From an uncultured Granulosicoccus sp. (GTDB lineage Bacteria; Pseudomonadota; Gammaproteobacteria; Granulosicoccales; Granulosicoccaceae), in the NCBI GenBank assembly GCA_937991945.1, contig CALKLO010000052.1, positions 1-32,671 on the forward strand: a stretch of DNA of 32,671 nucleotides, in the 5' to 3' direction. Made by a program: the position numbers and the translations under genes. This document shows, piece by piece, positions 7,960 through 16,389 of the stretch (position 1 is the first letter of the stretch; each line of letters starts with the position of its first letter). The notes beneath the pieces are model-generated. The model did no database searches. It saw only the letters and a program-made list of their open reading frames with translations, and was not told the DNA's origin.

Positions 7960-9227
7960 CCGCAACGACAAGCACGATAACGTCGTATGACGAACAACAG
8001 AAGCAGCGACCAGACAGCCGAAGGTGCAGCAGCTAGTGTAGGCGATGTCTCATCATCTTGAGGCTGTGGTGCCGCAGCCATGACTGGCGCAGTCTCTATA
8101 ACCTCTCTAGAGGTCACCGATACGCTTGTATTGTTAAACGCATTGCTATCTGGGGTTTTAGATCGAACGGCAGCTTCAAACGAACTAATTGCCTCACTCG
8201 GTTCTAAATCTAACGTTAAGACACTCGTGCTACTACCCTGCAATCTGTCCAAGCTACAGACTAGTGCGTTTAGGTTATCTTTACTGCAACTCCATCCGTT
8301 GTCACTATATGCGCGCACCGTCGATGCATCGATAGTGAGTCGCACTTCTACCGTGTTGGCTCCTTGATCGTCGTTATTGGCCACGTATATAGTCGCTTCG
8401 CGACTATCCGTAAATGCCTGAACGCGGGCAATGACTGATAAGTCCGCCGCGTATAGTTCGGCAATCGTATCCAAGTCGCCCTGACTAGGTGCCAATCGCT
8501 GCCCAATAGCATCTGCCGCACCGTAAATAGGCGTAATGGTTGGCTGGCCTGCGGAGGAAAAATTATACTGTCCGTAGTGCATGATAGAACCGTAGTCATA
8601 ATCACCCAGCACGGTTGCACCGGCACTAGCGATATCAAAATTATGTGTTTTACCGACGCTTATATTGTCCCAATGGATATCAATATACTGGTCACGATCT
8701 GGACGGGTATGTTCATGCTCTAACCCCAACACGTGTCCTATTTCATGCATGACACTGCCTTCCGTGCAATTCGTGCCCACCCATACATCCTGAACACCAC
8801 CTTGGCGGCCAACCCAAGATGCACAGCCTGCATTATTTTTAAAATAGACAGAATCTACAACCGAACGCTGCAATTTTTCCACATCGGCCACCTTCATGAA
8901 CGTAATACCGCTAACGGCATTCCAATGTGCAATGGCGGCATTTATGGCCTTTAACGAATGCTGTGGAAACGTGGGATCAAGGCTATATGGCACTACCCCA
9001 TCCACCCATAAATTTCTGGCATCGGGTGATCCGATAGATCGACGGCCTGTGGGAGCTGCCCGCAAAATGTCCCCTTCAAACAGGGAGACGTCTGCATTCA
9101 TCTCGGCCAGCACTGCATCTGTATTGGCCTCGCCTGTCAATGGCAACACAACGCACAGCACAGCAAAACTCATTGCATGGCAAACAATGTTACTTGGCCG
9201 TTTATGGTTGACTACGTAAGACAGCAA
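7956..9227 (-). CDS. Secreted astacin-family (M12A) zinc metalloprotease with C-terminal membrane tail
   Basis: This 423-aa protein has the full astacin zinc signature, HEIGHVLGLEHEHTRPDRD, with His161, Glu162, His165 and His171. The Met-turn SIMHY follows at 214-218, where Tyr218 is the usual fifth ligand. The N-terminus is a signal peptide with a long n-region and a hydrophobic core up to about TGEA (31-34). A short propeptide-like stretch precedes the catalytic domain at about residue 74. After residue 245 comes a beta-rich domain of unknown role, an acidic/Ala/Pro linker, then WSLLLLFVI and RRYRACRCG at the end. This tail resembles sortase-type C-terminal signals but lacks their glycines. 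The TTG start at 9227 is supported by GGAG 8 nt upstream, and the next ATG (9173) would remove the basic n-region. The target protein is unknown. Confidence 0.87.
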   Translation of the reverse strand: MLSYVVNHKRPSNIVCHAMSFAVLCVVLPLTGEANTDAVLAEMNADVSLFEGDILRAAPTGRRSIGSPDARNLWVDGVVPYSLDPTFPQHSLKAINAAIAHWNAVSGITFMKVADVEKLQRSVVDSVYFKNNAGCASWVGRQGGVQDVWVGTNCTEGSVMHEIGHVLGLEHEHTRPDRDQYIDIHWDNISVGKTHNFDIASAGATVLGDYDYGSIMHYGQYNFSSAGQPTITPIYGAADAIGQRLAPSQGDLDTIAELYAADLSVIARVQAFTDSREATIYVANNDDQGANTVEVRLTIDASTVRAYSDNGWSCSKDNLNALVCSLDRLQGSSTSVLTLDLEPSEAISSFEAAVRSKTPDSNAFNNTSVSVTSREVIETAPVMAAAPQPQDDETSPTLAAAPSAVWSLLLLFVIRRYRACRCG

Positions 9228-9342
9228 GGACAGTACTCCGGATAATGCATTGATTCACTGTCAGAAGCGGCACTCATTGGACATTCTTTACTGCAACTAA
9301 CAGGTCGTAATAGCGCCGCCACTGCACTTTTTCCGGTAATAC

Positions 9343-9373
9343 ACAACGCGAACTCTGGGCCGCGTTGTACAAT
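9343..9373 (+). promoter_or_regulatory. 8-bp inverted repeat overlapping a likely peroxiredoxin promoter
   Basis: Arms ACAACGCG (9343-9350) and CGCGTTGT (9361-9368) pair perfectly across a 10-nt spacer. The right arm runs into TACAAT (9368-9373), a good -10 box 31 bp before the peroxiredoxin ATG. No good -35 is present, and the left arm lies at the expected place. This layout suits a transcription-factor site, possibly for an oxidative-stress activator. It does not match the OxyR consensus that I know. Confidence 0.4.
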
Positions 9374-9404
9374 CAACTAACACCTTCACTCGAGATGTAA
9401 CCTT

Positions 9405-10064
9405 ATGTCCCTAAGAATTAACGATGTAGCTCCCGATTTCACGGCGCAAACGACCCAAGGCGAAATCCAGTTTCATAATTGGATTGGCGACGGTTGGGCG
9501 GTTTTGTTCTCGCATCCAAAAGATTTCACCCCCGTTTGCACCACTGAACTGGGCACAGTTGCGCACCTCATGCCTGAGTTCGAAAAACGCAATTGCAAGG
9601 TGGTTGGACTGAGTATTGATCCCGTGGAAAACCACGCTCAATGGGCCGATGACATCCACGAAACACAAGGTGCCAAAGTTAACTTCCCCATGATCGGTGA
9701 CACAGACCTTGCCGTGGCCAAAGCCTACGACATGTTTCCTACCGATATCAGCGGCGATTATGAAGGGCGCACAGCAGCCACCAATGCAACCGTCAGATCG
9801 GTTTACATCGTTGGACCCGACAAGCGTATTAAATTAATCATGACCTACCCAATGACAACCGGTAGAAACTTTGATGAAATATTACGGGTTATTGATTCAA
9901 TGCAACTGACCGCGGCTCATCAAGTTGCCACCCCAGCAAACTGGACTGATGGTAACGAGGTTATTATCGTGCCCGGCGTCAGTGATGAAGAAGCTGACAA
10001 GAAGTACCCACAAGGCTATCGGAAAGTAAAACCTTACCTACGCTTCGTTGATCAGCCTAAGTAA
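9405..10064 (+). CDS. 1-Cys peroxiredoxin (Prx6 family)
   Basis: This 219-aa protein reduces hydrogen peroxide and organic peroxides in the cytoplasm. The peroxidatic cysteine is Cys45 in HPKDFTPVCTTELG. The only other cysteine, Cys64 in KRNCKVVGLS, is not placed like a 2-Cys resolving residue, so a 1-Cys mechanism needing an external thiol donor is likely. The long C-terminal part (ATPANWTDGNEVIIVPGVSDEEADKKYPQGYRKVKPYLRF) is the Prx6-type extension, and the length fits the family. The gene stands alone with its own promoter region and a terminator-like hairpin downstream. Sarcosine oxidase nearby makes H2O2, but the two are not in one operon, so any link is speculation. Confidence 0.95.
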   Translation: MSLRINDVAPDFTAQTTQGEIQFHNWIGDGWAVLFSHPKDFTPVCTTELGTVAHLMPEFEKRNCKVVGLSIDPVENHAQWADDIHETQGAKVNFPMIGDTDLAVAKAYDMFPTDISGDYEGRTAATNATVRSVYIVGPDKRIKLIMTYPMTTGRNFDEILRVIDSMQLTAAHQVATPANWTDGNEVIIVPGVSDEEADKKYPQGYRKVKPYLRFVDQPK

Positions 10065-10082
10065 TGTCTGAAACCTGTATTT

Positions 10083-10118
10083 GGGCCGTACGTCTTGTAC
10101 GGCCCACACTACCTTTTT
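10083..10118 (+). terminator. Hairpin downstream of the peroxiredoxin gene
   Basis: GGGCCGTAC (10083-10091) and GTACGGCCC (10097-10105) form a perfect 9-bp GC-rich stem with a GTCTT loop, followed by TTTTT at 10114-10118. The T-run begins 8 nt past the stem, so termination may be imperfect. It lies between the convergent peroxiredoxin and ppsR genes. Confidence 0.65.
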
Positions 10119-10947
10119 ACTGGCGTTTGCCCGTTTTCGTGCGATTGACAATCATTGCACCAATTTCCTCTACCGACATACGCGTTGTATTGAGAAACGG
10201 TACTGAGGTTTTCCTGAAAAGATTTTCAGCTTGAGCGATTTCTCGCTGACAAGTGTCTGCATTGCTATACGTTGAACCTTGGTAACGCTGCTGCCGAATT
10301 TGCAGTAATCGATACGGGTCGATCGTCAAACCAAATAGCTTGTGCGTATGTTCCTGCAATGCAGCTGGCAACTCCTTTTGTTCAAGCTCCTTATCTGTCA
10401 ACGGGTAGTTAGAGACATACAAACCATAGTGCAATGACAGGTACAACGATGCGGGTGTTTTGCCACACCGAGATACCCCAACGATGATTAAATCCGCTTT
10501 TCGATAGTGATCAATATCCAGCCCATCGTCAGTTTGTAATGCAAAATGAACTGCAGCAATACGCGAGGTATAGGCCTTTTCGTCCTGTACACCATGGGAT
10601 TTGCCAATGGTGTGAGATGACTTAACGCCTAATCGCGCCTCCATGGGGTCGATAAATGAATCAAACAAATCGAAAACCCCAATGTCGGCCGTGGTAAACA
10701 GAGCGCGAAGCTCATCATTCACCATCGTCAGGAATACCAAAGGCGCTGACCCTGTGCTTTTGCGTATGCTCAAGCATCGTTCGACGATCTCTGCAGCCTT
10801 TGCTGCTGTATCGACAAACGTAAATGTCTCAATCGTGAAATCAACACTGGGGAATTGACTCAGTAAGCTATGTGCCATGGCTTCTGCGGTCAGACCCGTT
10901 CTGTCTGAAACAATAAACGCACTACGCTCTATTAACGTCTCTGGCAT
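10117..10947 (-). CDS. ppsR: PEP synthetase regulatory protein (bifunctional kinase/pyrophosphorylase, DUF299)
   Basis: This 276-aa protein (E. coli PpsR is 277 aa) switches PEP synthase off by ADP-dependent phosphorylation of an active-site threonine, and on again by phosphate-dependent dephosphorylation that releases pyrophosphate. The N-terminus has the family pattern AFIVSDRTGLTAEAMAHSLLSQF. The P-loop-like nucleotide site is GVSRCGKT (157-164), followed by PASLYLSLHYGLYVSNYPL. It starts at ATG 10947 and is divergent from ppsA across 171 bp, the conserved arrangement for this enzyme and its target. Confidence 0.97.
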   Translation of the reverse strand: MPETLIERSAFIVSDRTGLTAEAMAHSLLSQFPSVDFTIETFTFVDTAAKAAEIVERCLSIRKSTGSAPLVFLTMVNDELRALFTTADIGVFDLFDSFIDPMEARLGVKSSHTIGKSHGVQDEKAYTSRIAAVHFALQTDDGLDIDHYRKADLIIVGVSRCGKTPASLYLSLHYGLYVSNYPLTDKELEQKELPAALQEHTHKLFGLTIDPYRLLQIRQQRYQGSTYSNADTCQREIAQAENLFRKTSVPFLNTTRMSVEEIGAMIVNRTKTGKRQ

Positions 10948-11118
10948 GTCCTAAACTCTCTTACCATGGGGTTATTTGTGTGCTTGGAGCCGTATGAGCA
11001 CAACGTTGTTTAACAGTTAGCCTTGTATTGTTCTGTATAGACTATGTATTCAAGCAAGCACGGTTTAGGCCGCTACCTTAGCGCATATAAGACACTATCG
11101 GACTCTTAAGGAGAGCAC

Positions 11119-13485
11119 GTGACTCAATACATCCAATGGTTTAAAGAGCTCGGCATGGATGACGTTCCTGTCGTTGGCGGAAAAAACGCTTCCTTGGGCG
11201 AAATGATTGCCAATCTATCCAATGCTGGCATTCGAGTCCCTGATGGGTTTGCTACCACTGCAGACGCCTTTCGCGAGCACTTGCAGGTTAGCGGCCTGGA
11301 TAAACGAATCAATGAATGTCTAGATACCCTCGATACCGATGATATGGCTGCCCTAGCTGAAACAGGCGCTAAAATTCGACAATGGGTAGAAGATACCCCG
11401 TTGCCAGAAGGGTTAGTTAGTGCAGTCTCAGAAGCCTGGCAAACAATCAGTCAAGATGCCGGCGGCGAAGTATCCGTCGCTGTGCGCTCATCGGCAACAG
11501 CCGAAGATCTTCCCGAAGCCTCTTTCGCAGGCCAACAAGAAACCTTTCTTAACGTAAAAACGTTAGATGATGTTCTGGGCCGCATACGTGAAGTGTTTGC
11601 ATCGCTGTATAACGATCGAGCAATTTCCTACCGCGTACACCAAGGCTTCGCACATGCGGATGTCGCACTGTCAGCTGGTATTCAACGCATGGTTCGCAGT
11701 GATATTGGTGCTAGCGGCGTTATGTTCTCAATCGATACCGAATCAGGGTTCTCCGATGCGGTATTCATTACATCATCTTGGGGACTGGGCGAATGTGTTG
11801 TTCAAGGCTCGGTAAACCCCGATGAATTTTACGTTCACAAACCCACTCTTGAAGCCGATCGGCCCGCGATTCTAAAACGCAGCCGAGGTGGCAAAAAAAT
11901 CAAGATGATTTATGGCCAGAAAACAGCTGTTGAAACGGTTGATGTCGACGAAGCCGATCAACTTAAATTTTCTTTAAACGATGCTGACGTTCAGTTGTTA
12001 GCACGCATGGCTATAACCATCGAAAAACACTACGGTCGCCCCATGGATATCGAATGGGGCAAAGATGGCAATGACGGTGAGCTGTACATACTGCAAGCCC
12101 GCCCTGAAACCGTAGAGTCACGAGTTAATAAAAACGTGATTACTCGCTACCAGCTTGCCGCTCACAAAGCAGATATCCTAACCAGTGGTCGCAGTATTGG
12201 CCAACGTATTGGTGCAGGTGTTGTGCGTATCGTGGACAGCATTGCTGACATTGGAAGCGTGCAAGACGGTGACGTTTTAGTCACAGACATGACGGACCCG
12301 GACTGGGAACCTGTTATGAAACGTGCGGCAGCTATCGTCACTAATCGCGGCGGCAGAACCTGTCACGCAGCAATTATTGCTCGTGAGCTTGGCGTACCAG
12401 CGGTAGTCGGTTGCAACGATGCAACGGCAAAGCTTACGGACGGCTTACCCGTAACCGTTAGCTGCGCTGAAGGTGACACCGGATTTATCTACAACGGCAA
12501 CATTTCGTACGATGTTGCAGAAACCCAACTCGACGGCCTACCTGAGCTTCCCTTTAAGCTCACAATGAATGTGGGAAATCCGGAGCGAGCCTTCGGCTTT
12601 AGCCAGTTGCCTCACCATGGCATTGGTCTGGCGCGGCTTGAATTCATTATCAGCAATACCATCGGCATTCACCCGAAGGCACTGATAAATTACGACTCGA
12701 TGCCTGCTGACGTCCAGGCACAAATTAAAGAGCGCATGGCTGGCTACAGCGATCCGCAGAGCTTTTATGTCGAAAAAATTATCGAAGGAGTTGCCACCCT
12801 GGCTGCGGCATTTGCACCACACCCAGTCATTGTAAGGCTCTCCGATTTCAAATCTAACGAATACGCCAACATGATCGGCGGCGACTTGTTCGAGCCCAAT
12901 GAAGAAAACCCGATGATCGGTTTTCGTGGCGCCTCCAGATACCTGTCTTCATCTTTTGAAGACTGCTTTGAAATGGAATGTCGTGCACTCAAGCATGTCA
13001 GGGAAGTCATGGGCCTAACGAACGTTGAACTCATGGTGCCGTTCGTCCGCACCTTAGAGGAAGCCGATCAGGTACTTGCACTCATGGGTCAGCATGGATT
13101 GAAGCGTGGCGATCATGATTTACGTATTGTCATGATGTGCGAAGTTCCCAGCAACGCTATTCTGGCTGAAGAATTTCTAGAGAAATTTGATGGTTTCTCC
13201 ATCGGCTCTAACGATTTAACTCAGCTAACGCTGGGCTTGGATAGAGACTCCGGTTTAGTCGCCCATTTGTTTGACGAGCGCGACCCAGCGGTTAAAAAAA
13301 TGCTGACCATGGCTATAACCGCGGCAAAAAATCAGGGCAAGTACGTCGGTATTTGTGGCCAAGGCCCGTCCGACCACCCAGATCTTGCACGCTGGCTCAT
13401 GGAGCAAGGTATTTCAAGCCTGTCCCTGAATCCGGACACCATTGTTGAAACATGGCAGTTCCTTGCGAGCGAACAGCAAGAGTAG
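11119..13485 (+). CDS. ppsA: Phosphoenolpyruvate synthase
   Basis: This 788-aa enzyme (E. coli 792 aa) converts pyruvate and ATP to phosphoenolpyruvate, AMP and phosphate, the entry step to gluconeogenesis from pyruvate. Domains in order: the N-terminal ATP-grasp domain (about 1-340, with [27 protein letters not shown]); the swivelling phosphohistidine domain with [14 protein letters not shown], where His416 is the phosphorylated residue; and the C-terminal PEP/pyruvate TIM barrel (about 480-785), with [11 protein letters not shown] and the [11 protein letters not shown] loop carrying catalytic Cys746. The regulatory threonine targeted by PpsR is probably Thr414, two residues before the histidine. 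The GTG start at 11119 has AAGGAG 5 nt upstream. Confidence 0.98.
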   Translation: MTQYIQWFKELGMDDVPVVGGKNASLGEMIANLSNAGIRVPDGFATTADAFREHLQVSGLDKRINECLDTLDTDDMAALAETGAKIRQWVEDTPLPEGLVSAVSEAWQTISQDAGGEVSVAVRSSATAEDLPEASFAGQQETFLNVKTLDDVLGRIREVFASLYNDRAISYRVHQGFAHADVALSAGIQRMVRSDIGASGVMFSIDTESGFSDAVFITSSWGLGECVVQGSVNPDEFYVHKPTLEADRPAILKRSRGGKKIKMIYGQKTAVETVDVDEADQLKFSLNDADVQLLARMAITIEKHYGRPMDIEWGKDGNDGELYILQARPETVESRVNKNVITRYQLAAHKADILTSGRSIGQRIGAGVVRIVDSIADIGSVQDGDVLVTDMTDPDWEPVMKRAAAIVTNRGGRTCHAAIIARELGVPAVVGCNDATAKLTDGLPVTVSCAEGDTGFIYNGNISYDVAETQLDGLPELPFKLTMNVGNPERAFGFSQLPHHGIGLARLEFIISNTIGIHPKALINYDSMPADVQAQIKERMAGYSDPQSFYVEKIIEGVATLAAAFAPHPVIVRLSDFKSNEYANMIGGDLFEPNEENPMIGFRGASRYLSSSFEDCFEMECRALKHVREVMGLTNVELMVPFVRTLEEADQVLALMGQHGLKRGDHDLRIVMMCEVPSNAILAEEFLEKFDGFSIGSNDLTQLTLGLDRDSGLVAHLFDERDPAVKKMLTMAITAAKNQGKYVGICGQGPSDHPDLARWLMEQGISSLSLNPDTIVETWQFLASEQQE

Positions 13486-13504
13486 TGATAGTATCCCTCG
13501 GTAG

Positions 13505-13945
13505 ATGAACAAGCCTACCGACATATCAAACAGACGCAACACCCATAAGGGTGTGGCAGCAGATGTCAGCGGTGCCCGTGATACGGCACCGCCACAAAAT
13601 GGTGCTGCATCCCAAGACTTGACGCCTGTTATCACAGACTTAGGTGAAAACGAGCAAGAGCAACGTCGCAGCGCCCTTCGTTCGATGTTAGCGGCCAGCG
13701 AAGCTCGCCAGCACCACATGAAACGTGCACGCAACCAAACACTCGCAGCGGGCCTCACGGTAGGCATAAAAAGCGGCGTACACGCTGGTGCACGCGGTGT
13801 CATTCTAGATGCCGATTACATTCATAACAGAGTGCTAATCGATCTAGCCGATGGCAGCGAATACATTTGGGTTAATTTCAACGTCGTATCTTCCGTTGCG
13901 CAAGACTCCAACGAGGATGACAATCCCCAAACAACACCCCGTTGA
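13505..13945 (+). CDS. Unrecognised 146-aa protein with a KOW-like C-terminal segment
   Basis: I do not recognise this family. The first half is polar and probably disordered. A basic, likely helical stretch follows (about 57-80, EQRRSALRSMLAASEARQHHMKRARNQ). A compact beta-rich segment comes next (about 88-125), with GVHAGARGVILDADY and RVLIDLADGSEYIWVNF. The pattern of Gly followed by short strands resembles a KOW or SH3-like barrel, but this is by eye only. There is no signal peptide or membrane segment. It starts 19 nt after ppsA and its TGA overlaps the ATG of the next gene by one base, so the two are translationally coupled. No clear Shine-Dalgarno sequence precedes its ATG. Confidence 0.75.
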   Translation: MNKPTDISNRRNTHKGVAADVSGARDTAPPQNGAASQDLTPVITDLGENEQEQRRSALRSMLAASEARQHHMKRARNQTLAAGLTVGIKSGVHAGARGVILDADYIHNRVLIDLADGSEYIWVNFNVVSSVAQDSNEDDNPQTTPR

Positions 13946-15771
13946 TGAATCTGCTATTACGTGTTTTTAGTCTAGATCTGCGCTCCATTGCTTTATTCAG
14001 AGTCTTGCTCGGGATCTTGCTGTTAACAGATCTGATCTTGCGCAGTTTTGACCTTACAACCTTTTACACTGACGACGGCATACTTCCGCGCAGCTACCTG
14101 CTCGATCTGAGCAATCAATGGTATTGGTCGTTACACAGCGCTGGCGGTGAACTTTGGTGGCAGATACTGCTCTTTACGATAGCGGGTCTTGCAGCCCTAG
14201 CCCTGATTTTTGGCTATCGTAGTCGCATTGCCGCAGGCGTATCTTTCGTACTGCTTGCCTCATTGCTCAATAGAAACGGGCTGATCCTACAAGGTGGTGA
14301 CCAACTGTTGGTCATCATGTGCTTTTGGAGTTTGTTCTTGCCACTGGGTGCCCGCTATGCAATCGATGCAGCGCTGACACCGCAGCTCAAAGACAATCCA
14401 AACTCAGCTGCAACCATAACCGAGAAAGAACAGCCGTATTTTTCCGTCGCAACTGTTGCGATCGTATTCCAAATTCTCTACTTGTATTTTTTCACAGCCA
14501 TCATGAAAACTGGTGATGCTTGGCTGGTCCGGTTTGATGCCGCCTACTATGCGGTCAGCTTGCAGCAATTTGCCACGCCAATTGGGCAATGGATGACGCA
14601 ATACCCGGAGTTTCTTAGCGTAGCCACTCGCTTCGTCATCGTTGTTGAATACCTGGGCCCACTCTTAATTCTTTGCCCATTGTTCTGGCCTTGGTTACGC
14701 ATAACCGGTGTGTTATTGCTTGCCAGCCTGCATGCAGCTTTTCTCTTAATGCTGCATATCGGTTTGTTCCCGCTTATCGATTTTATGGCCCTCAGCCTGT
14801 TGTTACCGGCAGCTGTTTGGAGCATAGGCACTCAGCGCCCGACAGCGTCCAGAAAGAGCTCTCGTATCGATGCAATAATCATTTACTACGATGTAGATTG
14901 CGGATTTTGCTTAAAAATGTGCCTGCTGCTGCGGTTATTTTTATTGAGTAAATCTGTGCAGATACTCCCCGTTCAGCAGCATCCAGATATGTTCGCCATT
15001 ATGCAAGAGCACAACTCTTGGGTTGTCACCGATGCCGATGGCAACACGTACATCCACTGGCATGCCATGGTGTTTTTATTCTCTGCGCGTTGGCCGTTTA
15101 AGCCCATCGCCTGGCTGATGTCCATTTCACCACTACTAGCTTTAGGAAATCAGGTCTATGCCTGGGTAGCCACTAACCGCGGCATTATGGGTCAGTTTTC
15201 CAGCCGCTGGTTTGCTTACCGTGCAGTCTCAGTAAAACCAACCTTAGTGGGTTCAGTTGTGGCGGGTTTCATGTTCTATGTGGTCACCAGCTACAACGTA
15301 CATAGTCTGCCTCAAATAAAACAAAACATACCTGATCATGTTTATGCCGTTGCAAAAACTGCACGCATAGATCAACGATGGGATATGTTCGCACCGTACC
15401 CACTGACTAACTCCATGTACATGCAGATACCGGGTAAGTTGCGAAATGGAACGACCGTGAACTTGTACCCTTTAACATCAGCAGACGAAACATGGGAACC
15501 CCCTGAACGCTACCATTCATTGTTTGAAAACTATCGCTGGCGAAAACTAGTTGGACGCATCGATGGCCACAAAAACAATGCCGTAAGGCGTGCCTTTGGG
15601 AGCCATGTGTGTAAAGCCTGGAATGATCAACCACGACCCACGAACACGCAGTTAGCAACGTTTGAAATAAACATCGTCAAACATCGAACCAATACCGAGA
15701 ACAAGCCCAAAAAGGAAACTCGGCGCCGCGTATGGCGACATTGGTGCTATCCAGAATTCGCGGACAAATGA
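13945..15771 (+). CDS. HTTM-domain membrane protein fused to a DCC thiol-disulfide oxidoreductase-like domain
   Basis: This 608-aa protein begins with an HTTM domain (horizontally transferred transmembrane domain, related to vitamin K-dependent gamma-carboxylase). Marks are LDLRSIALFRVLLGILLLTDLILR, YTDDGILPR, then several hydrophobic helices up to about residue 295. A DUF393/DCC-type domain follows with YYDVDCGFCLKMC, where Cys319 and Cys322 form the CxxC pair. The last 170 residues include one more hydrophobic segment (about 432-450) and a soluble part with QRWDMFAPYPL. HTTM-DCC fusions exist in other bacteria, but their reaction is not established and gamma-carboxylation should not be assumed. 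ATG 13945 overlaps the previous stop (TGATG). A TTG at 13942 is an alternative that adds one residue. Confidence 0.85.
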   Translation: MNLLLRVFSLDLRSIALFRVLLGILLLTDLILRSFDLTTFYTDDGILPRSYLLDLSNQWYWSLHSAGGELWWQILLFTIAGLAALALIFGYRSRIAAGVSFVLLASLLNRNGLILQGGDQLLVIMCFWSLFLPLGARYAIDAALTPQLKDNPNSAATITEKEQPYFSVATVAIVFQILYLYFFTAIMKTGDAWLVRFDAAYYAVSLQQFATPIGQWMTQYPEFLSVATRFVIVVEYLGPLLILCPLFWPWLRITGVLLLASLHAAFLLMLHIGLFPLIDFMALSLLLPAAVWSIGTQRPTASRKSSRIDAIIIYYDVDCGFCLKMCLLLRLFLLSKSVQILPVQQHPDMFAIMQEHNSWVVTDADGNTYIHWHAMVFLFSARWPFKPIAWLMSISPLLALGNQVYAWVATNRGIMGQFSSRWFAYRAVSVKPTLVGSVVAGFMFYVVTSYNVHSLPQIKQNIPDHVYAVAKTARIDQRWDMFAPYPLTNSMYMQIPGKLRNGTTVNLYPLTSADETWEPPERYHSLFENYRWRKLVGRIDGHKNNAVRRAFGSHVCKAWNDQPRPTNTQLATFEINIVKHRTNTENKPKKETRRRVWRHWCYPEFADK

Positions 15772-15800
15772 GTGTTGGCGTTACGCGTACAAGCGAGCTC

Positions 15801-16298
15801 TTAACTCACCATATACGTTGCATTGCCCGTCGCAATTAACACGCCTTCGTCATTGCTTAATTTCATAGTGCAAACAGCCACGCGACGGCCGAGGCGAACA
15901 ACCGTAGATTCAGCTGTAAACTGCCGACCCAAACCTTGACGTAAATAATCTACGCGCAAATCAATGGTGGATAAAGCCGCAAAGCGTTGCATGATGTCAT
16001 CGCAGCTTTCACTCTTATGAAAGTTAGCTATTTCCATCATCACAGCCAATCCGCCAGCCACATCCAACACCGACGATATTACGCCGCCATGGAGCCGTCC
16101 GTACAGGTAATGACCGACTAGCTCTGGCCGCATATCAAACGTTATTAATACCGGCTGTGGCTCTAGCTGAGATATTTTAAACCCGAGAAATTCATTGTAT
16201 GAAATTTTGTGTTCAAACAACGTCGTAATCGCGTCCACAAGTAGCTGCTGCTGCTCGCTTGAACGCGGCACGCTCGATGGTGGGTTGTCTGATGTCAC
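15801..16298 (-). CDS. yigI: Medium/long-chain acyl-CoA thioesterase, YigI family (hotdog fold)
   Basis: This 165-aa protein belongs to the PaaI-like hotdog thioesterases and matches E. coli YigI along its length. The GRLHGGVISSVLDVAGGLAVM segment holds the active-site helix. The C-terminal half (STIDLRVDYLRQGLGRQF through GNATYMVS) is close to YigI as I remember it. It hydrolyses acyl-CoA thioesters in the cytoplasm, and the physiological substrate is not fixed. The start is GTG 16298 with only a weak GAGCG upstream. It follows the RND permease on the same strand after an 81-nt gap holding a hairpin, so it may be transcribed separately. It converges on the HTTM gene. Confidence 0.87.
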   Translation of the reverse strand: MTSDNPPSSVPRSSEQQQLLVDAITTLFEHKISYNEFLGFKISQLEPQPVLITFDMRPELVGHYLYGRLHGGVISSVLDVAGGLAVMMEIANFHKSESCDDIMQRFAALSTIDLRVDYLRQGLGRQFTAESTVVRLGRRVAVCTMKLSNDEGVLIATGNATYMVS

Positions 16299-16358
16299 GC
16301 TAACGCTCGACTAGTAAAGTTGTTAGTGCTGAGCATAGCAGCCCTCAATAAACACAGA

Positions 16359-16389
16359 CGATGCATCCAACAAGCTGTTTTATGCATCG
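16359..16389 (-). terminator. Hairpin at the 3' end of the RND permease gene
   Basis: CGATGCAT (16359-16366) and ATGCATCG (16382-16389) form a perfect 8-bp stem. Inside it, AACA and TGTT can pair around a 3-nt loop. The stem overlaps the permease stop codon (16382-16380). Only a weak U-rich stretch follows on the minus strand, so it may be a transcript 3' stabiliser or a partial terminator. Confidence 0.4.

Noticed and set aside
10948-11118. Possible ppsA promoter around TTGTAT and TATAGACTAT, or a Cra-type site
   Set aside because: Spacing between candidate boxes is poor and I could not find a Cra-like palindrome.
13414-13803. 129-codon minus-strand frame across the ppsA end and the 146-aa gene
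   Set aside because: It overlaps real ppsA sequence and its translation (many Ala/Arg/Cys) looks like a shadow. The plus-strand frame is coupled to its neighbour and is the better call.
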